A stretch of DNA of 64,000 nucleotides from an uncultured Corynebacterium sp. (GCF_946222985.1 NZ_CAMIFY010000004.1:1-64000), one strand, 5' to 3'; counted from the first letter of the stretch, positions 35,733 through 44,390 are shown. Numbers and translations are program-made. Notes: generated by a model from the letters alone, not told the origin.

Positions 35733-36827
35733 TCAGCGCCCCGCGAATTTCAGATAATCGGATGCAGCCGGGTGGCCCTCGTCCCAGGTGTCGACGATCC
35801 GCCCGGCCTTCATCACGGCCCGGTTGACCAGGCCGTTGATAGTCGGCCCGATCAGTGCGAACAGTTCCGGCTCCGCTTCCTTGTCGAGCACCAGCGTCCG
35901 GTCGCCGTAGCCCATCAGGTACTCGTCGAACGCGGGCAGGAGCAGCGGCCCGCGCGGTGGCCGGGCCTTCGGGTTCGCGGCGGCGATCTCGGCGTCCTCG
36001 GCGAGCATCAGGTGCCGCTGCCCCGCCACCTCGACGTCCGTCACCGCATCGCCGGCGGAGTCCACGGCCCGCTTGATCGTGGCGTTGGTGTGCCCCGACC
36101 ACCAGGCGATGTCGGAGACCTTCGCCGGTCCCCGACCCCGCAGATGCTTGACGACGAGCCGGTGGAGCAATTCGTCCGCGTCGGCGTCATCTACCCCGGG
36201 CACCCACGCCTCGAAGGCGGTGAAGGTGTCGGCCGTGCCCACCGGCGGTCCCTGCACGAGGATGCGTTCCTCGCACAGGAAACGCAGCATGTGGGAGCCG
36301 CGGCTCGACGACGAGTCGATGCCGACCGTCTCCCAGTACGCCCGCACGCCGTCGCGGGTCAGTGCCACCGCCGCGCCGCGCGGGCCGACGAAGGGCACGG
36401 CCTTCTCCGCGACGTGGTCGGGCAACGAGTCGGGATTCGTGGTGGCCTCGACCAGCGCGGTGCCCGCCCGCAGCACGTCGTCGAGGGTCAGCCCCAGCCC
36501 GGCGCGGCGCTTTTCCACGCCGGAGCGGGCGCGATGGGCGCACAGGCCGGTCAGCCAGGAGACGTCCTCTGCGGCCATGACGTGGTGCGTGCCGCGCATG
36601 GGCCACGTGCGGACCAGCGCACCGGATTCCAGCGCCGCCTGCACGTCCGAGTACGTCGTCCCCTTCGTGCGGATGCCGACGGCCCACCGCGCCGCCTTCG
36701 GGTTCTGCGCCTGCATGGCCAGCATGTGGCGCACGGCGGACACCGGATCGGCGGCGCGGTCCTTCGCGGTGAACAACTGTGCCCGGCATCGGGCGGCGCG
36801 GGCGGCCGACGGCGTCAGGGTGATCAT
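35733..36827 (-). CDS. winged-helix DNA glycosylase-like protein (HTH_42/AlkZ family)
   Basis: 364-residue member of the HTH_42 family, which includes AlkZ and YcaQ/AlkX glycosylases that unhook alkylated bases or interstrand crosslinks. The N-terminal region has RHMLAMQAQNPKAARWAVGI; the MQAQ carries a Q-x-Q motif, the AlkZ-type catalytic signature, where YcaQ-type enzymes have Q-x-D. Further winged-helix segments are LRGRGPAKVSDIAWWSGHT and LLLPAFDEYLMGYGDRTLVL. ATG 36827 overlaps the upstream hydrolase stop by four bases. In producers AlkZ confers self-resistance to DNA-alkylating antibiotics; here a general repair role is more likely (inference). Confidence 0.78.
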   Translation of the reverse strand: MITLTPSAARAARCRAQLFTAKDRAADPVSAVRHMLAMQAQNPKAARWAVGIRTKGTTYSDVQAALESGALVRTWPMRGTHHVMAAEDVSWLTGLCAHRARSGVEKRRAGLGLTLDDVLRAGTALVEATTNPDSLPDHVAEKAVPFVGPRGAAVALTRDGVRAYWETVGIDSSSSRGSHMLRFLCEERILVQGPPVGTADTFTAFEAWVPGVDDADADELLHRLVVKHLRGRGPAKVSDIAWWSGHTNATIKRAVDSAGDAVTDVEVAGQRHLMLAEDAEIAAANPKARPPRGPLLLPAFDEYLMGYGDRTLVLDKEAEPELFALIGPTINGLVNRAVMKAGRIVDTWDEGHPAASDYLKFAGR

Positions 36828-37444
36828 CGCGCCCCGGTTTCTTCGAGCACGCCCATCACGATGTCGCGGACCTCCGGCACCTCGGAGACGCCGTCGGAAT
36901 ACAGGAAATGCCCCATGCCGGGGAGCACGACCGGTTCGACGCCGAGGCGCCCGGCCATGGCCTCGGTGTCGGCGCCGGGGACGATGTGGTCGCCGTCGGA
37001 CATGACCACCGCGATCTTTCCGAGCCGGTCGACCACCGACCCGGTGTCCACGCCGTCGCCGATGAAGTAGTCGAGCTGCGGCAGCGCCTCGGACTTCTCG
37101 TCGAAGCCCGCGACGAAAACGACGCCGGCGAGGCGCTGGTCTGGGTGGTCGGCGAGGTGACGGAGCGTCGTGAAGCAACCCAGCGAATGGGCCACCACGA
37201 CCGCGCCGTCCAACGAACCCGGCTGCGTGGCCAGGGCGGCGGCCCACTCCCCGGGCCGGGGGCGCGTCGGATCGGGAAGCGCGACGCGCGTGACCGCATG
37301 GCCGGCGGCGACGAGCTCGGCCGCCAACCACGGATACCAATGCTTGGCGGGATACCCGTTATAGCCGTGGACGATGACGACGCGCGAAACCCCGCCCGGA
37401 AAATCCGTGACGGGGTCGTGCCGGACGCGGGGCTTTTCGCTCAT
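36824..37444 (-). CDS. small alpha/beta hydrolase (RBBP9/YdeN family)
   Basis: 206-residue serine hydrolase of the RBBP9/YdeN group, substrate unknown. Oxyanion strand VVIVHGYNGYPAKHWYPWL, nucleophile elbow AVVVAHSLGCFTTLRHLAD, acid in VMSDGDHIVPGADTEAMA and histidine in LPGMGHFLYSDGVSEVPEV are all in place. The ATG is at 37444. Its stop overlaps the start of the AlkZ-like gene (ATGA), so the two are cotranslated. It lies 29 bp downstream of the MerR gene and could be read from the same promoter. Confidence 0.85.
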   Translation of the reverse strand: MSEKPRVRHDPVTDFPGGVSRVVIVHGYNGYPAKHWYPWLAAELVAAGHAVTRVALPDPTRPRPGEWAAALATQPGSLDGAVVVAHSLGCFTTLRHLADHPDQRLAGVVFVAGFDEKSEALPQLDYFIGDGVDTGSVVDRLGKIAVVMSDGDHIVPGADTEAMAGRLGVEPVVLPGMGHFLYSDGVSEVPEVRDIVMGVLEETGAR

Positions 37445-37473
37445 GGCCGCGAGGATACGTCAGTCCCAGCCGA

Positions 37474-38313
37474 CTAGTCCCAGCTGGCGTTGTCCGGGTC
37501 GACGCCATTGGCGCGGGCGTCGGCCTCGATGGCGGCCACCAGCCACTTCGTCGGCTCCTCGCCGCCGTAGGACTCCTGGAAACGCTCGTCGACCAGGTAC
37601 ATCCGGGCGAGGATCACCTGGCGGCCGTGCGAGCACTCGTAGTGCTTGGCCACGCCCGCGCGGTGCATCGCCGAGACCTCGCGGCCTGCCTCGGAGTCGG
37701 GGTCGACGCCGTCACGGACGGCGTCGGCCAGCGTGCCGACGATCGCATCCTGGTCGGCGTACATCCGCGCCCACTCCTCCTCGGAACGCGACGCGTTGGC
37801 CTGCTGGGACTGCGCCCACTCGGCGGTGTCGCCCCAGCGGGACTCGGCCTCGTCGGCGAAGTCCTGGCGCCACCCGCCGCCGAACTTCTCCGCGGCGGCG
37901 CGGGCGTCGATCTTGTTGTCGTTGTCGCCCATCTCGGTCATCTCCTTCAGCATGTCGTCGACCGCGCCGATCATCCGACGCAGATGCGAGGCTCGCTCGG
38001 CCAACAGGCGGCGCTGGCGCTCCAGGTGCTCCCGGGCGTCGGCGTCACCGTCGACGAGCTCGCGGACCTCCGCCAACGACAACCCGATCTCCCGGTACAC
38101 CAGGATCAGGTGCGCCCGCTCGAGATCGGCGTCGACGTAGAGCCGATGCCCTCCGAGCGTGCGCCACGACGGCACCAGCAAATCGATCGATTCCCAGTGC
38201 CGCAGCGTCCGCACGGTGACGTCGAGCAGCTCGGCGGCCTCGCCGATGGTCAGCTCGGTGCCGTCGCCGACTCGCACGTCGTCGTGGGCGGGTCCGTTCG
38301 CGTCGTCTCGCAT
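37474..38313 (-). CDS. MerR-family regulator with TipAS-type effector domain
   Basis: Transcriptional activator, 279 residues. The N-terminal winged helix starts ELTIGEAAELLDVTVRTLRHWE and continues with LGGHRLYVDADLERAHLILV; a coiled-coil dimerisation helix (REHLERQRRLLAERASHLRRMI) follows. The C-terminal half (residues about 150-279) has the TipAS/albicidin-resistance fold with RWGDTAEWAQSQ and HYECSHGRQVILARMYLVDE. In Streptomyces TipAL this domain binds thiopeptide antibiotics through a cysteine; Cys is present in the HYECSHG segment. I place the start at ATG 38313, exactly seven bases after the -10 box (leaderless), rather than GTG 38322. Confidence 0.88.
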   Translation of the reverse strand: MRDDANGPAHDDVRVGDGTELTIGEAAELLDVTVRTLRHWESIDLLVPSWRTLGGHRLYVDADLERAHLILVYREIGLSLAEVRELVDGDADAREHLERQRRLLAERASHLRRMIGAVDDMLKEMTEMGDNDNKIDARAAAEKFGGGWRQDFADEAESRWGDTAEWAQSQQANASRSEEEWARMYADQDAIVGTLADAVRDGVDPDSEAGREVSAMHRAGVAKHYECSHGRQVILARMYLVDERFQESYGGEEPTKWLVAAIEADARANGVDPDNASWD

Positions 38314-38320
38314 GAGTGCC

Positions 38321-38351
38321 ACTCAAGCACCTGACGCAACGTCAGGTGCAA
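38321..38351 (-). promoter_or_regulatory. MerR-type promoter/operator of the TipA-like gene
   Basis: On the minus strand: -35 TTGCAC (38346-38351), a 19-bp spacer and -10 TTGAGT (38321-38326). The spacer is filled by a perfect inverted repeat, GCACCTGACG / CGTCAGGTGC with CAA between (38327-38349). A 19-bp spacer with a centred palindrome is the hallmark of MerR-activated promoters and implies autoregulation. Confidence 0.8.
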
Positions 38352-38481
38352 GACCCGATTTCGCACCGCGGCCACCCGCGATCACCCCACGGCCACCCCA
38401 TACCCACCCCACGGCCGAGGTGAACATGGGTAACGTCGAGTGGTGCAAGTCACGACCACCCCCGACCCCCAGGGAGCGATC

Positions 38482-39207
38482 ATGCGACACCGCACCACCC
38501 ACCGGATCACCGCCGCCACGCTCGGCGCCACCGCACTCACCTTCGGCCTCGTAGCCTGCGCCGACGGCGGTGAAGGAGACGGCGGCGCGACCACCGCCAC
38601 CGAAACCACGACGGTCACCGAAGGCGCCGGGGAAGACGGAACCGAGGCAGCCGCCGCCGACTCCGGTGACGCCGGCGAGAGCTTCGCCACCGCCACCCTG
38701 CAGAACGCCGACGGTTCCGACTCCGGCACCGTGACGTTCGCCGAGGACGGCGACCTCGTCTCCGTCACCGTCGAGGCCACCGGGCTCGAGCCCGGATTCC
38801 GCGGCTTTCACATCCACGGCACCGGACTGTGCGAGCCCGACAGCGAGTCGCCCGACGGTGGCGACACCGGTGACTTCCTGTCCGCCGGCGGCCACCTGAC
38901 CGGTGATGCCGACACCGAGGGCCACGGCAACCCCGACGGATCGGTCGGCCACGCCGGCGACCTGCCGTCGCTGCTGGTCGGCGAAGACGGCAACGCCTCG
39001 ATGACCTTCACCACCGATCGCCTGACCCGCGATCTGCTCCTCGACGACGACGGCTCGGCCGTGATGGTCCACACCGGCGCCGACAACTACGCCAACGTCG
39101 ACGAGCGCTACGCGCCGGACGGCCCGGACGAGGACACGATGAAGACCGGCGACGCCGGCGACCGCGCACTGTGCGGCGTGGTCGGCGAGGGCGGCGAAGA
39201 CAGCTAG
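38482..39207 (+). CDS. sodC: Cu/Zn superoxide dismutase lipoprotein
   Basis: Extracytoplasmic superoxide dismutase, 241 residues. A lipoprotein signal ends in LVAC, then a 60-residue Thr/Glu/Ala/Gly-rich linker leads to the beta-barrel. Metal ligands are visible: GFRGFHIHGTGLCE (two histidines), SAGGHLTGD (bridging histidine), SVGHAGDLPSLLV (His and Asp) and AVMVHTGADNYAN (last histidine). The active-site arginine lies in GDAGDRALCGVV, whose cysteine can pair with the one in GLCE. ATG 38482 has AGGGAGCG upstream. The motif set is complete, so it is likely active. Confidence 0.9.
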   Translation: MRHRTTHRITAATLGATALTFGLVACADGGEGDGGATTATETTTVTEGAGEDGTEAAAADSGDAGESFATATLQNADGSDSGTVTFAEDGDLVSVTVEATGLEPGFRGFHIHGTGLCEPDSESPDGGDTGDFLSAGGHLTGDADTEGHGNPDGSVGHAGDLPSLLVGEDGNASMTFTTDRLTRDLLLDDDGSAVMVHTGADNYANVDERYAPDGPDEDTMKTGDAGDRALCGVVGEGGEDS

Positions 39208-39281
39208 GACAACTGGGACACCGACGCGCGGTAGGTCCAACCGGACGCGTCTCGAGGCGATGGTGATTAGTCTTTGCCGTC

Positions 39282-40445
39282 ATGACCCTCGAGACCGTCC
39301 ACGGGCCGGACCCGCGATGGGATGAGCTGCTCGCCACCCTGGAGCGCGACGTCGGCATCGTGACGCTGACCGTGGAGCGCCTGCGCGCCTCGGTGCCCGG
39401 ATACGACGCGGTGCCCACCGAGGCGCTCGCGGCCTCGGCGCGCCGCAACATCGCCGTGAGCATCCGCACCATCCGCGATGGCGGCGCGCCCTCCCCCGAC
39501 GACGTGCCGGAGGCCGAGGCGCTGGCCGTCGAACGCTTCGGGCAGGGCGTGCCGCTGGGCAGCGTGCTCAGCGGTTTCCGCACGTCGCTGACGGTGATCC
39601 TGCGTCGCCTCATCGAACTCGCCCCGGAGTCGGGGATCCCGTCCGACCAGGTCCTGGAGTGCTCCACGGTGCTGTGGTCGCTCGGGGACGTGTTCTCCAC
39701 CCGCGCGACGGCAGTGTACCGGGATCGCGAGATTGCCCGGGCGGTGGCCGATTCGGCGCGGCGCACGGAGTGGATCGCCGCGGCGGTCTCCGAACCGATG
39801 GACCCGGCCGAATTGCGGCGTGGTGCGGCGCTTTACGACGTTCCGGTCGACGCCGACGTCCGTGCCCTCGCCGCACCCGTGCGGCCCCGTTCCGGCCACG
39901 CCGGTGAGCGGGAATTGCTGACGTGGGCGGACCGGGCCGGGGTACGGGTGCTCACGGCGGTGCGCACGAGCATGATCGTCGGGATCGTCATCGGCGACCC
40001 GTACGGCGCCGAGCCGTCGATGACCGTCGGCCTCGGCGAGCCGGTGCCCCTGCAGCGATTGCCCGAGTCGTTCGAGATCGCGACGATGGCGCTGCGGGCG
40101 GCCGACGCCGTCGGCGCCGGGCGTCTCGTCGACGTGGAGCGACTGTCGTGGCGCATGGGCGTCCATGCCAGCCCCGCGACGACCCGGTTGCTGCGCCGCC
40201 GGTACCTCGAGCCGCTGGCCGACTCCGGCGCCTTCCGCGGGGATCTCCTCGAATCGGTGCGCGCCTTCCTCGACAACAGGATGAGCATCCCCGCCGCCGC
40301 GGCGGCGATTCCGGTTCACCCGAACACCCTGCGCTACCGCCTGCGCCGATTCTCCGAGCTCACCGGCGCGGACCTCGGCGACGTCGACCAGCTGATCGAG
40401 GTGTCGTGGGCGATGTCGACGCTGGGAGCGACGGACGTTTCGTAG
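39282..40445 (+). CDS. PucR/CdaR-type transcriptional regulator
   Basis: 387-residue regulator whose C-terminal domain is a HTH_30 helix-turn-helix: LLESVRAFLDNRMSIPAAAA then IPVHPNTLRYRLRRFSELTG. The middle has the GGDEF-like fold of CdaR proteins (VGIVIGDPYGAEPSMTVGLG), and the N-terminal part is helical with FGQGVPLGSVLSGFRTSLTV. It starts at ATG 39282, eight bases after a TAGTCT box. The gene sits directly upstream of, and in the same direction as, the GntP permease and ketone-body genes, so local control of that operon is the natural guess. Confidence 0.82.
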   Translation: MTLETVHGPDPRWDELLATLERDVGIVTLTVERLRASVPGYDAVPTEALAASARRNIAVSIRTIRDGGAPSPDDVPEAEALAVERFGQGVPLGSVLSGFRTSLTVILRRLIELAPESGIPSDQVLECSTVLWSLGDVFSTRATAVYRDREIARAVADSARRTEWIAAAVSEPMDPAELRRGAALYDVPVDADVRALAAPVRPRSGHAGERELLTWADRAGVRVLTAVRTSMIVGIVIGDPYGAEPSMTVGLGEPVPLQRLPESFEIATMALRAADAVGAGRLVDVERLSWRMGVHASPATTRLLRRRYLEPLADSGAFRGDLLESVRAFLDNRMSIPAAAAAIPVHPNTLRYRLRRFSELTGADLGDVDQLIEVSWAMSTLGATDVS

Positions 40446-40536
40446 CGGGCGACGAATTCGGGGGCGAAACATTGCACTCCACGATGTAGCCCACGTCACA
40501 GCGGCGGGGACATGCTGTGCGTTGTCGCCCGCACCG

Positions 40537-40552
40537 GGTGATCCGCATCACC
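40537..40552 (+). promoter_or_regulatory. Candidate operator upstream of gntP
   Basis: Inverted repeat GGTGAT-CCGC-ATCACC, 55 bp before the permease ATG, in the 161-bp gap between the PucR-like gene and gntP. No clear -10/-35 pair is visible in the gap. Assignment to the adjacent PucR-like protein is inference. Confidence 0.4.
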
Positions 40553-40606
40553 GATCCGTGTGCGGACGAACAATCGGGGCCCGCCCCGTTTCCCCAGGAG
40601 GTGCCC

Positions 40607-42037
40607 ATGGCCCTCGGGATCATCGGAATCCTGCTTTCCCTCGCGCTGCTGATCACGCTCGCCTACCGCGGCATGCCCGTGATCATCGCCGCACCGATTT
40701 CCTCCGTCGTGGCCCTCGTGTTCTCCGGGGCACCGATCCTCGCGTCGTACACGGAGATCTTCATGCCGGCGATGGCCAACTTCATCGGCAGCTACTTCCC
40801 GGTCTTCCTCACCGGCGCCATCTTCGGCATCCTCATGACCGTCACCGGGTACGCGAAGTCCATCGCGACCACCGTGACGTCGTGGGTCGGCGCCGGCGGC
40901 GCCATCGCCGCGACGGTGGTGACCTCGGCGCTGATGACCTACGGCGGCATCAGCCTCTTCGTCGTCGCGTTCGTGATGTACCCGCTGGCCCGCGAGCTCT
41001 TCCGCGTCGCCGACATCCCGCGCCGGTTGATCCCGGCGACCATCGCGCTGGGCATCTTCACCTTCACCATGACCGCCCTGCCCGGCACGCCCCAGGTCCA
41101 GAACATCATTCCGGGGCAGTTCTTCGGCACCGGATCCTTCGCCGGCGTCGCCGTCGGCCTGGTGGGCTCGGCCGGGATCCTCGCGTTCGGCATGGCCTGG
41201 CTGGAGTACCGTCGCCGGGCCATGGCGAAGGCCGGGGAGACGTTCTCATCCGCGCATCACGCGATCGATGCGGAGGCCGGCACGGCCAACTCGGACGACG
41301 CGACCCCCACCGCCGCCCGCTCCGCCGCTCCGCTGGCACCGCCCAACCGGTGGGTGCCGTTCCTGCCGTTGATCACGGTCTTCGCGGTGAACTTCGCCTG
41401 CACGCTGATCATCTTCCCGGCGATGGACTGGGGCTACCTCGACGACGAGAAGTACGGCTCCATCGCGTTGTCGTCCCGCTCGGCGCTGTGGGCCGTCCTC
41501 ATCGCCATCATCGCGGCGATCGCGCTGATCGTGGCACTGAACTTCCCGCACCGCCGCCGCCTCGGCTCGGCCTTCGCCGACGGCGCGAAGCAGTCCATGC
41601 TCCCGGCGTTCAGCACCGCCTCCGAGGTCGGCTACGGCGCGGTCGTCGCCTCGGTCGCGGCGTTCGCCCTCGTGCGCGACTCGATCTTCAACATGGGCGC
41701 GAACGCCGTGATCACCTCCGTGGTCACCGTTTCCGTCACCGCCGGCCTAACCGGTTCGTCGTCGGGCGGCATGACCATCGCGCTCAACGCCCTCGGCGAC
41801 GATCTCCGGGCCATGGCCGAGGCCGACGGCACCAGCCTCGAGGTCATGCACCGCCTCACCGCCATGGCCGCCGGCGGCCTCGACACCCTGCCGCATTCCG
41901 GTGCGGTCGTCACGCTGCTCATCGTCTGCGGCCTGACCCACCGGCAGTCCTACAAGGACGTCGCCATGATCACCATGGTCGGCCCGGTCGCGGTCGTCGG
42001 CCTGCTCGTCGCGGCCGTCTCGCTCGGCGCCTTCTGA
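40607..42037 (+). CDS. GntP-family permease, probably for 3-hydroxybutyrate
   Basis: Integral membrane transporter of 476 residues with about 12 hydrophobic segments, beginning MALGIIGILLSLALLITLAY. Typical GntP stretches are FTMTALPGTPQVQNIIPGQF and the C-terminal MAAGGLDTLPHSGAVVTLL with the preceding GLTGSSSGGMTIALNAL. A hydrophilic loop of about 45 residues in the centre separates the two halves. ATG 40607 has CCAGGAGG upstream. GntP members carry gluconate, tartrate or short hydroxyacids; the neighbouring hydroxybutyrate dehydrogenase and CoA-transferase point to D-3-hydroxybutyrate or acetoacetate (inference). Confidence 0.85.
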   Translation: MALGIIGILLSLALLITLAYRGMPVIIAAPISSVVALVFSGAPILASYTEIFMPAMANFIGSYFPVFLTGAIFGILMTVTGYAKSIATTVTSWVGAGGAIAATVVTSALMTYGGISLFVVAFVMYPLARELFRVADIPRRLIPATIALGIFTFTMTALPGTPQVQNIIPGQFFGTGSFAGVAVGLVGSAGILAFGMAWLEYRRRAMAKAGETFSSAHHAIDAEAGTANSDDATPTAARSAAPLAPPNRWVPFLPLITVFAVNFACTLIIFPAMDWGYLDDEKYGSIALSSRSALWAVLIAIIAAIALIVALNFPHRRRLGSAFADGAKQSMLPAFSTASEVGYGAVVASVAAFALVRDSIFNMGANAVITSVVTVSVTAGLTGSSSGGMTIALNALGDDLRAMAEADGTSLEVMHRLTAMAAGGLDTLPHSGAVVTLLIVCGLTHRQSYKDVAMITMVGPVAVVGLLVAAVSLGAF

Positions 42038-42167
42038 TTCGACCGCGTCCCCGCCGGACCCTGCATGGTCCGCGCATCGCGGGTATCCCGGACATGTCGG
42101 GGCCTCCGGGCATTTCCGGGACCGCTGAACTATCCCCACTTTCCCACTTCAACCGAAAGGACCCCAG

Positions 42168-42938
42168 ATGACCTCCACCGATCGCACCGCCACGTTCGAT
42201 CTCTCCGGTCGCCGCGCGCTCGTCACCGGCGGCGCCTCCGGCATCGGCGCCGCATGCGCCCGCGCCTTCGCCGCCGCCGGCGCCCACGTCACCGTCTGCG
42301 ACATCGACGCCGACGCGGCCGGAAAACTCGCCGACGAGATCGGAGGCGACACCTGGGTCGTCGACCTCGCCGACACCGCCGCCCTGGAAGACGTCGAACT
42401 CGACGTCGACATCGTCGTCAACAACGCCGGCATCCAGCGCATCAACCCGATCCAGGACTTCGAGCCCGACGATTGGCGCTTCATCCACCGCCTCATGGTG
42501 GAATCGCCGTTCCTGCTGGTCCGCGCCGCTCTTCCCGGCATGTACGAGCGCGGTTTCGGCCGCATCATCAACCTGTCGTCGATCCACGGCGTGCGCGCCA
42601 GCGCCTTCAAGTCCGCCTACGTGTCGGCCAAGCACGCCCTCGAGGGCTTCTCCAAGGTCACCGCACTGGAGGGCGCCGAGCACGGCGTGACCTCGAACTG
42701 CATCGATCCGTCGTACGTGCGCACCCCGCTCGTCGAAAAGCAGATCGCCGATCAGGCGAAGACCCACGGGATCGAACCCGACGACGTCATCAACGACATC
42801 ATGCTCACCGAGTCGGCCATCAAGCGGCTCGTCGAGCCCGACGAGGTCGCCTCGCTGGCGACGTGGCTGGCGTCGGACCAGTCCGGCATGGTCACCGGCG
42901 CCTCGTACGCCATCGACGGCGGCTGGACGGCGAGCTGA
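42168..42938 (+). CDS. D-3-hydroxybutyrate dehydrogenase (SDR)
   Basis: NAD-dependent short-chain dehydrogenase of 256 residues oxidising 3-hydroxybutyrate to acetoacetate. Cofactor motif RRALVTGGASGIGAACARAF, NNAGIQRINPIQDFEPDDW, catalytic SSIHGVRASAFKSAYVSAKH (Ser, Tyr, Lys) and the family-typical NCIDPSYVRTPLVEKQIADQ with AKTHGI. AAAGGA lies upstream of ATG 42168. The 130-bp gap after gntP contains only GC-rich short repeats (CCGGG/CCCGG) that might form hairpins. Its stop overlaps the next start by one base (TGATG). Confidence 0.88.
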   Translation: MTSTDRTATFDLSGRRALVTGGASGIGAACARAFAAAGAHVTVCDIDADAAGKLADEIGGDTWVVDLADTAALEDVELDVDIVVNNAGIQRINPIQDFEPDDWRFIHRLMVESPFLLVRAALPGMYERGFGRIINLSSIHGVRASAFKSAYVSAKHALEGFSKVTALEGAEHGVTSNCIDPSYVRTPLVEKQIADQAKTHGIEPDDVINDIMLTESAIKRLVEPDEVASLATWLASDQSGMVTGASYAIDGGWTAS

Positions 42939-43744
42939 TGACACTCGACAAGACTTTCGCCTCCCCCGCCGACGCCGTCGCCGACGTCCCCGACGGCGCC
43001 TCCATCGCGGTCGGCGGATTCGGCCTCAGCGGCAATCCGACGCAGCTCATCGAGGCCCTCCTCGACCACGGCACCCGCGACCTGTCCATCGTGTCCAACA
43101 ACTGCGGCGTCGACGACTGGGGGCTGGGCACGCTGCTGTCGGCCAAGCGGATCCGCAAGATGACCTCGTCCTACGTCGGTGAGAACCGCGAATTCGCCCG
43201 CCAGTACCTCGAGGGCGAGCTCGAATTGGAGCTCGTGCCGCAGGGGACGCTGGCGGAGAAGCTCCGCGCCGGCGGTGCGGGCATCGCCGCGTTCTTCACC
43301 CGCACCGGCGTCGGCACGCAGGTCGCCGAGGGCGGCATTCCCGTGCTTCACGACGCCGAGGGCGCCGTGGTCCGCCACTCCGAGCCGAAGGAGGTCCGGC
43401 CCTTCGCCACCCATCACGACGAGGCGGTCGACTACGTCCTCGAGGAGGCGATCGTCACCGACTATTCGCTGGTCCACGCCGCTCGCGGCGACCGGCACGG
43501 CAACCTCGTCTTCAACAAGGCGGCCCGCCAGTTCGGCCCGCCCGCGGCGTCGGCGGGGCGGATCTGCATCGCGCAGGTCGAGCAGCTCGTCGAGCCCGGC
43601 GAGATCGACCCCGACGAGGTGCACCTGCCGGGCGTCTTCGTCCACCGCATCGTCGAAGTCGGCCCCGACATCGAAAAGCGCATCGAGAAGATCACCGTCC
43701 GCGTCGAACGCGAGGCCGGAAACAAGGAGGCCCACCATGGCTGA
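42938..43744 (+). CDS. 3-oxoacid CoA-transferase subunit A
   Basis: 268-residue alpha subunit of a succinyl-CoA (or acetyl-CoA):acetoacetate CoA-transferase, which activates acetoacetate. It contains the CoA-binding glycine stretch SIAVGGFGLSGNPTQLIEAL, the SNNCGVDDWGLGTLL segment, PQGTLAEKLRAGGAGIAAFF with TRTGVGT, and AARGDRHGNLVFNKAARQF, all typical of ScoA/AtoD. ATG 42938 is coupled to the dehydrogenase stop, and the coding end overlaps subunit B by eight bases. Confidence 0.92.
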   Translation: MTLDKTFASPADAVADVPDGASIAVGGFGLSGNPTQLIEALLDHGTRDLSIVSNNCGVDDWGLGTLLSAKRIRKMTSSYVGENREFARQYLEGELELELVPQGTLAEKLRAGGAGIAAFFTRTGVGTQVAEGGIPVLHDAEGAVVRHSEPKEVRPFATHHDEAVDYVLEEAIVTDYSLVHAARGDRHGNLVFNKAARQFGPPAASAGRICIAQVEQLVEPGEIDPDEVHLPGVFVHRIVEVGPDIEKRIEKITVRVEREAGNKEAHHG

Positions 43745-44387
43745 CCGCATGGGCTGGACCCGCGACGAGATGGCCGCCCGCGCGGCCGCCGAGCTTCCCG
43801 ACGGCGCGTACGTCAACCTCGGCATCGGCATGCCGACGCTGGTGCCCAATCACGTGCCGTCGGATCGCACCGTCGTGCTGCAGTCGGAGAACGGCATCCT
43901 CGGCGTCGGCCCCTACCCCACCCGCGACGCCGTCGATCCGGACCTGATCAACGCCGGCAAGGAAACGGTGACGACCCTGCCCGGGGCGTCGTTCTTCGAC
44001 TCCGCCGAGAGCTTCGCCATGATCCGCGGCGGCAAGATCGACGTCGCGGTGCTCGGGGCCATGCAGGTCGCCGAAAACGGCGACCTGGCCAACTGGATGG
44101 TGCCGGGCAAGATGGTCAAGGGCATGGGCGGGGCGATGGACCTCGTCCACGGCGCCGGTCGGGTCATCGTTCTGATGGACCACGTGGCCAAGGACGGTTC
44201 ACCGAAGATCCTCCGCCGGTGCACGCTGCCGTTGACCGGCCGCGACATCGTCGACCGGATCATCACCGATCTGGCCGTCATCGACGTCGTGCGCGAGTCG
44301 ACGGGGACCCGCTTGCGACTGGTCGAGACCGCCCCCGGCGTCGACGCCGACGACGTCCGCGCCGCGACCGCCGCCGACCTGGACTAG
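43737..44387 (+). CDS. 3-oxoacid CoA-transferase subunit B
   Basis: 216-residue beta subunit carrying the catalytic glutamate, in VVLQSENGILGVGPYP (SENG). Other hallmarks are ELPDGAYVNLGIGMPTLVPN, the GASFFDSAESFAMIRGGKID region and WMVPGKMVKGMGGAMDLVHG. Ribosome-binding site AAGGAGG lies inside the end of subunit A, eight bases before the ATG at 43737. Completes the operon gntP-dehydrogenase-CoA transferase; acetoacetyl-CoA would be passed to a thiolase, and the operon at 32 kb encodes one. Confidence 0.92.
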   Translation: MADRMGWTRDEMAARAAAELPDGAYVNLGIGMPTLVPNHVPSDRTVVLQSENGILGVGPYPTRDAVDPDLINAGKETVTTLPGASFFDSAESFAMIRGGKIDVAVLGAMQVAENGDLANWMVPGKMVKGMGGAMDLVHGAGRVIVLMDHVAKDGSPKILRRCTLPLTGRDIVDRIITDLAVIDVVRESTGTRLRLVETAPGVDADDVRAATAADLD

Positions 44388-44390
44388 GCC

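Noticed and set aside
38313..38322. GTG at 38322 as start of the MerR gene
   Set aside because: It would fall before the expected transcription start set by the -10 box; the ATG at 38313 coincides with that start.
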